The notes under the pieces are model-generated. The model saw nothing but the letters and a program-made list of their open reading frames with translations. It had not been told where the DNA came from and searched no databases. Shown in pieces: positions 6,028-6,580 of a DNA stretch of 6,580 bases. Each line of letters opens with the position of its first letter. Position 1 is the stretch's first letter. The position numbers and the translations under genes were made by a program. This DNA comes from Candidatus Neomicrothrix sp. UBA2131 (lineage in GTDB: Bacteria; Actinomycetota; Acidimicrobiia; Acidimicrobiales; MedAcidi-G1), in the NCBI GenBank assembly GCA_002329075.1, contig DCXR01000072.1, positions 1 through 6,580 on the forward strand. Reading direction: 5' to 3'.

Positions 6028-6135
6028 CCAGGCCTTGGCGTACTCGGAGAAGTTCCTGCGCCCCCGGTCAGGGTCCACCCAGGCCCCGCGGGCCCGGTCG
6101 GCATCGCCCTTCCTGCGGTGTGTCTTGGACCTCTC
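6028..6135 (-). pseudogene. Remnant of a tyrosine-recombinase (phage-type integrase) N-terminal region
   Basis: Read on the minus strand, 36 codons give a peptide with RGAWVDPDRGRRNFSEYAKAW. This matches the well-known start of actinobacterial integrases, where the arm-type DNA-binding region ends in 'RGxWxDPxxGxxxFxEYAxxW' before the core-binding domain. The preceding residues (RSKTHRRKGDAD) resemble the usual 'RSKSF..K.eAe..L...eaD' stretch with some residues lost. The frame has a stop just before (6136-6138, the stop of the AMIN-like gene) and no start. After the Trp the similarity ends and the frame runs into the tRNA remnant. The core-binding and catalytic domains, including the Arg-His-Arg-Tyr residues, are absent. 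The identification rests on motif memory. Confidence 0.6.
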
Positions 6136-6580
6136 CTAGTTGCAGACGTCCAGCCAAAGGGTGGTCGGAGCGTCACCTCGCGCCACCCGCACCATCGACG
6201 GGTTATCCATGCCCACCAGGTACGCCAACTCTTCGGGACTAGCGGCTTCAATGTGAACGACCTCAACCACGGCGCCGGTATCGGTGGCTGGGATGCGCTC
6301 GGGCCCCGTGTAGGTGCCGGTCCAGCCGCCCAACGCCACCAGGTAGACCGATGTGCCGCCCACCTCGACGCCGTAGAGGTCGACCGGGTCGGAGCCCAAC
6401 TCGCTCACCATATGGATCTGGAAGCCGGTGGTGGCGAACTGAATCCGGTCGAAGCCTGGCATGGTGACGAAGGTGACCCCCGCGGGCGGGTTGCGCGAGC
6501 CACCGTGACCATCGGGGAACAGGTCGCGCTTCCAGCCCTCGGTGCACACGTCGGAAGCCGGGGCTTCGGTGGTCGCCGGG
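6136..6580 (-). CDS. AMIN-like domain protein, probably exported (5' end beyond the window)
   Basis: The frame is open from the window edge to TAG 6136-6138, giving the last 147 or so residues. It begins with a Thr/Ala/Pro-rich linker (PATTEAPAS), the kind that follows a lipoprotein Cys or signal peptide. A beta-rich domain follows: VTFVTMPGFDRIQFATTG, EVGGTSVYLVALGGWTG, GAVVEVVHIEAASPEELAYLVGM and SMVRVARGDAPTTLWLDVCN at the end. The 'GFDRIxF' opening and the closing 'RV..g..PT.LWLDV' resemble AMIN-like domains of actinobacterial lipoproteins, thought to act in the cell envelope. Two Cys (DVCTEGW at the start and VCN at the end) could form a disulfide that closes the domain. A GTG at 6549 is internal and unlikely to be the start because coding character continues upstream. 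It faces the island operon and abuts the integrase remnant. The family call is moderate. Confidence 0.68.
   Translation of the reverse strand, partial: PATTEAPASDVCTEGWKRDLFPDGHGGSRNPPAGVTFVTMPGFDRIQFATTGFQIHMVSELGSDPVDLYGVEVGGTSVYLVALGGWTGTYTGPERIPATDTGAVVEVVHIEAASPEELAYLVGMDNPSMVRVARGDAPTTLWLDVCN

Noticed and set aside
6082..6094. GGCCC-CGC-GGGCC inverted repeat between the two convergent gene ends
   Set aside because: The stem is only 5 bp, no T-run follows on either strand, and it lies in the integrase remnant. Not enough for a terminator.
5931..6266. 111-aa minus-strand frame ending in SGYRDLNSRPSVPQIA
   Set aside because: The ending is the familiar antisense read of a tRNA-Pro gene that is often misannotated as protein. 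The rest is out of frame with the AMIN-like gene.
1..6580. CRISPR array, transposase or restriction/defence genes
   Set aside because: No spaced repeats, inverted terminal repeats or such domains were seen on either strand.

Overview
The window is high-GC DNA with dense, short-gapped or overlapping plus-strand genes. The GC-rich codon use and gene types (class I haloalkane dehalogenase, DUF1330 pair, SRPBCC, DinB-like protein, AMIN-like lipoprotein) suggest an actinobacterium, possibly an Acidimicrobiia relative. That placement is inference; the window has no rRNA or marker gene.

Layout. Bases 1-22 are the 3' end of a tRNA that is most likely tRNA-Pro, followed by 8 bases that belong to a repeat. 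From about 161 to 5851 runs a one-direction gene set: a DUF1330 protein with a grafted N-terminus, a second DUF1330 protein, a class I haloalkane dehalogenase, an SRPBCC protein, a long sulfatase/DJ-1 ORF with an internal Shine-Dalgarno and GTG start at the domain joint, and a DinB-like protein. A further gene begins at 5848 with a 4-base overlap but runs into a degenerate tRNA-Pro 3' half at 5940-5984. The tRNA end and the 8 bases after it recur there (26 of 30 bases identical, the last 18 without a mismatch). The gene set is therefore bracketed by two att-like repeats 5,962 bp apart. Just outside the right repeat, on the minus strand, is a 36-codon remnant of a tyrosine-recombinase N-terminal region, directly followed upstream by the 3' end of a host-like gene for an exported AMIN-like protein that leaves the window.

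Interpretation. I read this as a decayed tRNA-Pro integrated island, or a remnant of one, carrying a small accessory operon. The dehalogenase would hydrolyse a carbon-halogen bond. The sulfatase would remove a sulfate or related ester. The DJ-1/PfpI domain could handle reactive carbonyls or act as a chaperone or hydrolase. The SRPBCC, DUF1330 and DinB proteins are small ligand-binding or enzyme folds of unknown substrate. The combined pathway is not one I recognise. The most interesting points are the sulfatase/DJ-1 joint, the att-like repeats with the integrase scar, and two chimeric or truncated ORFs near the island edges.
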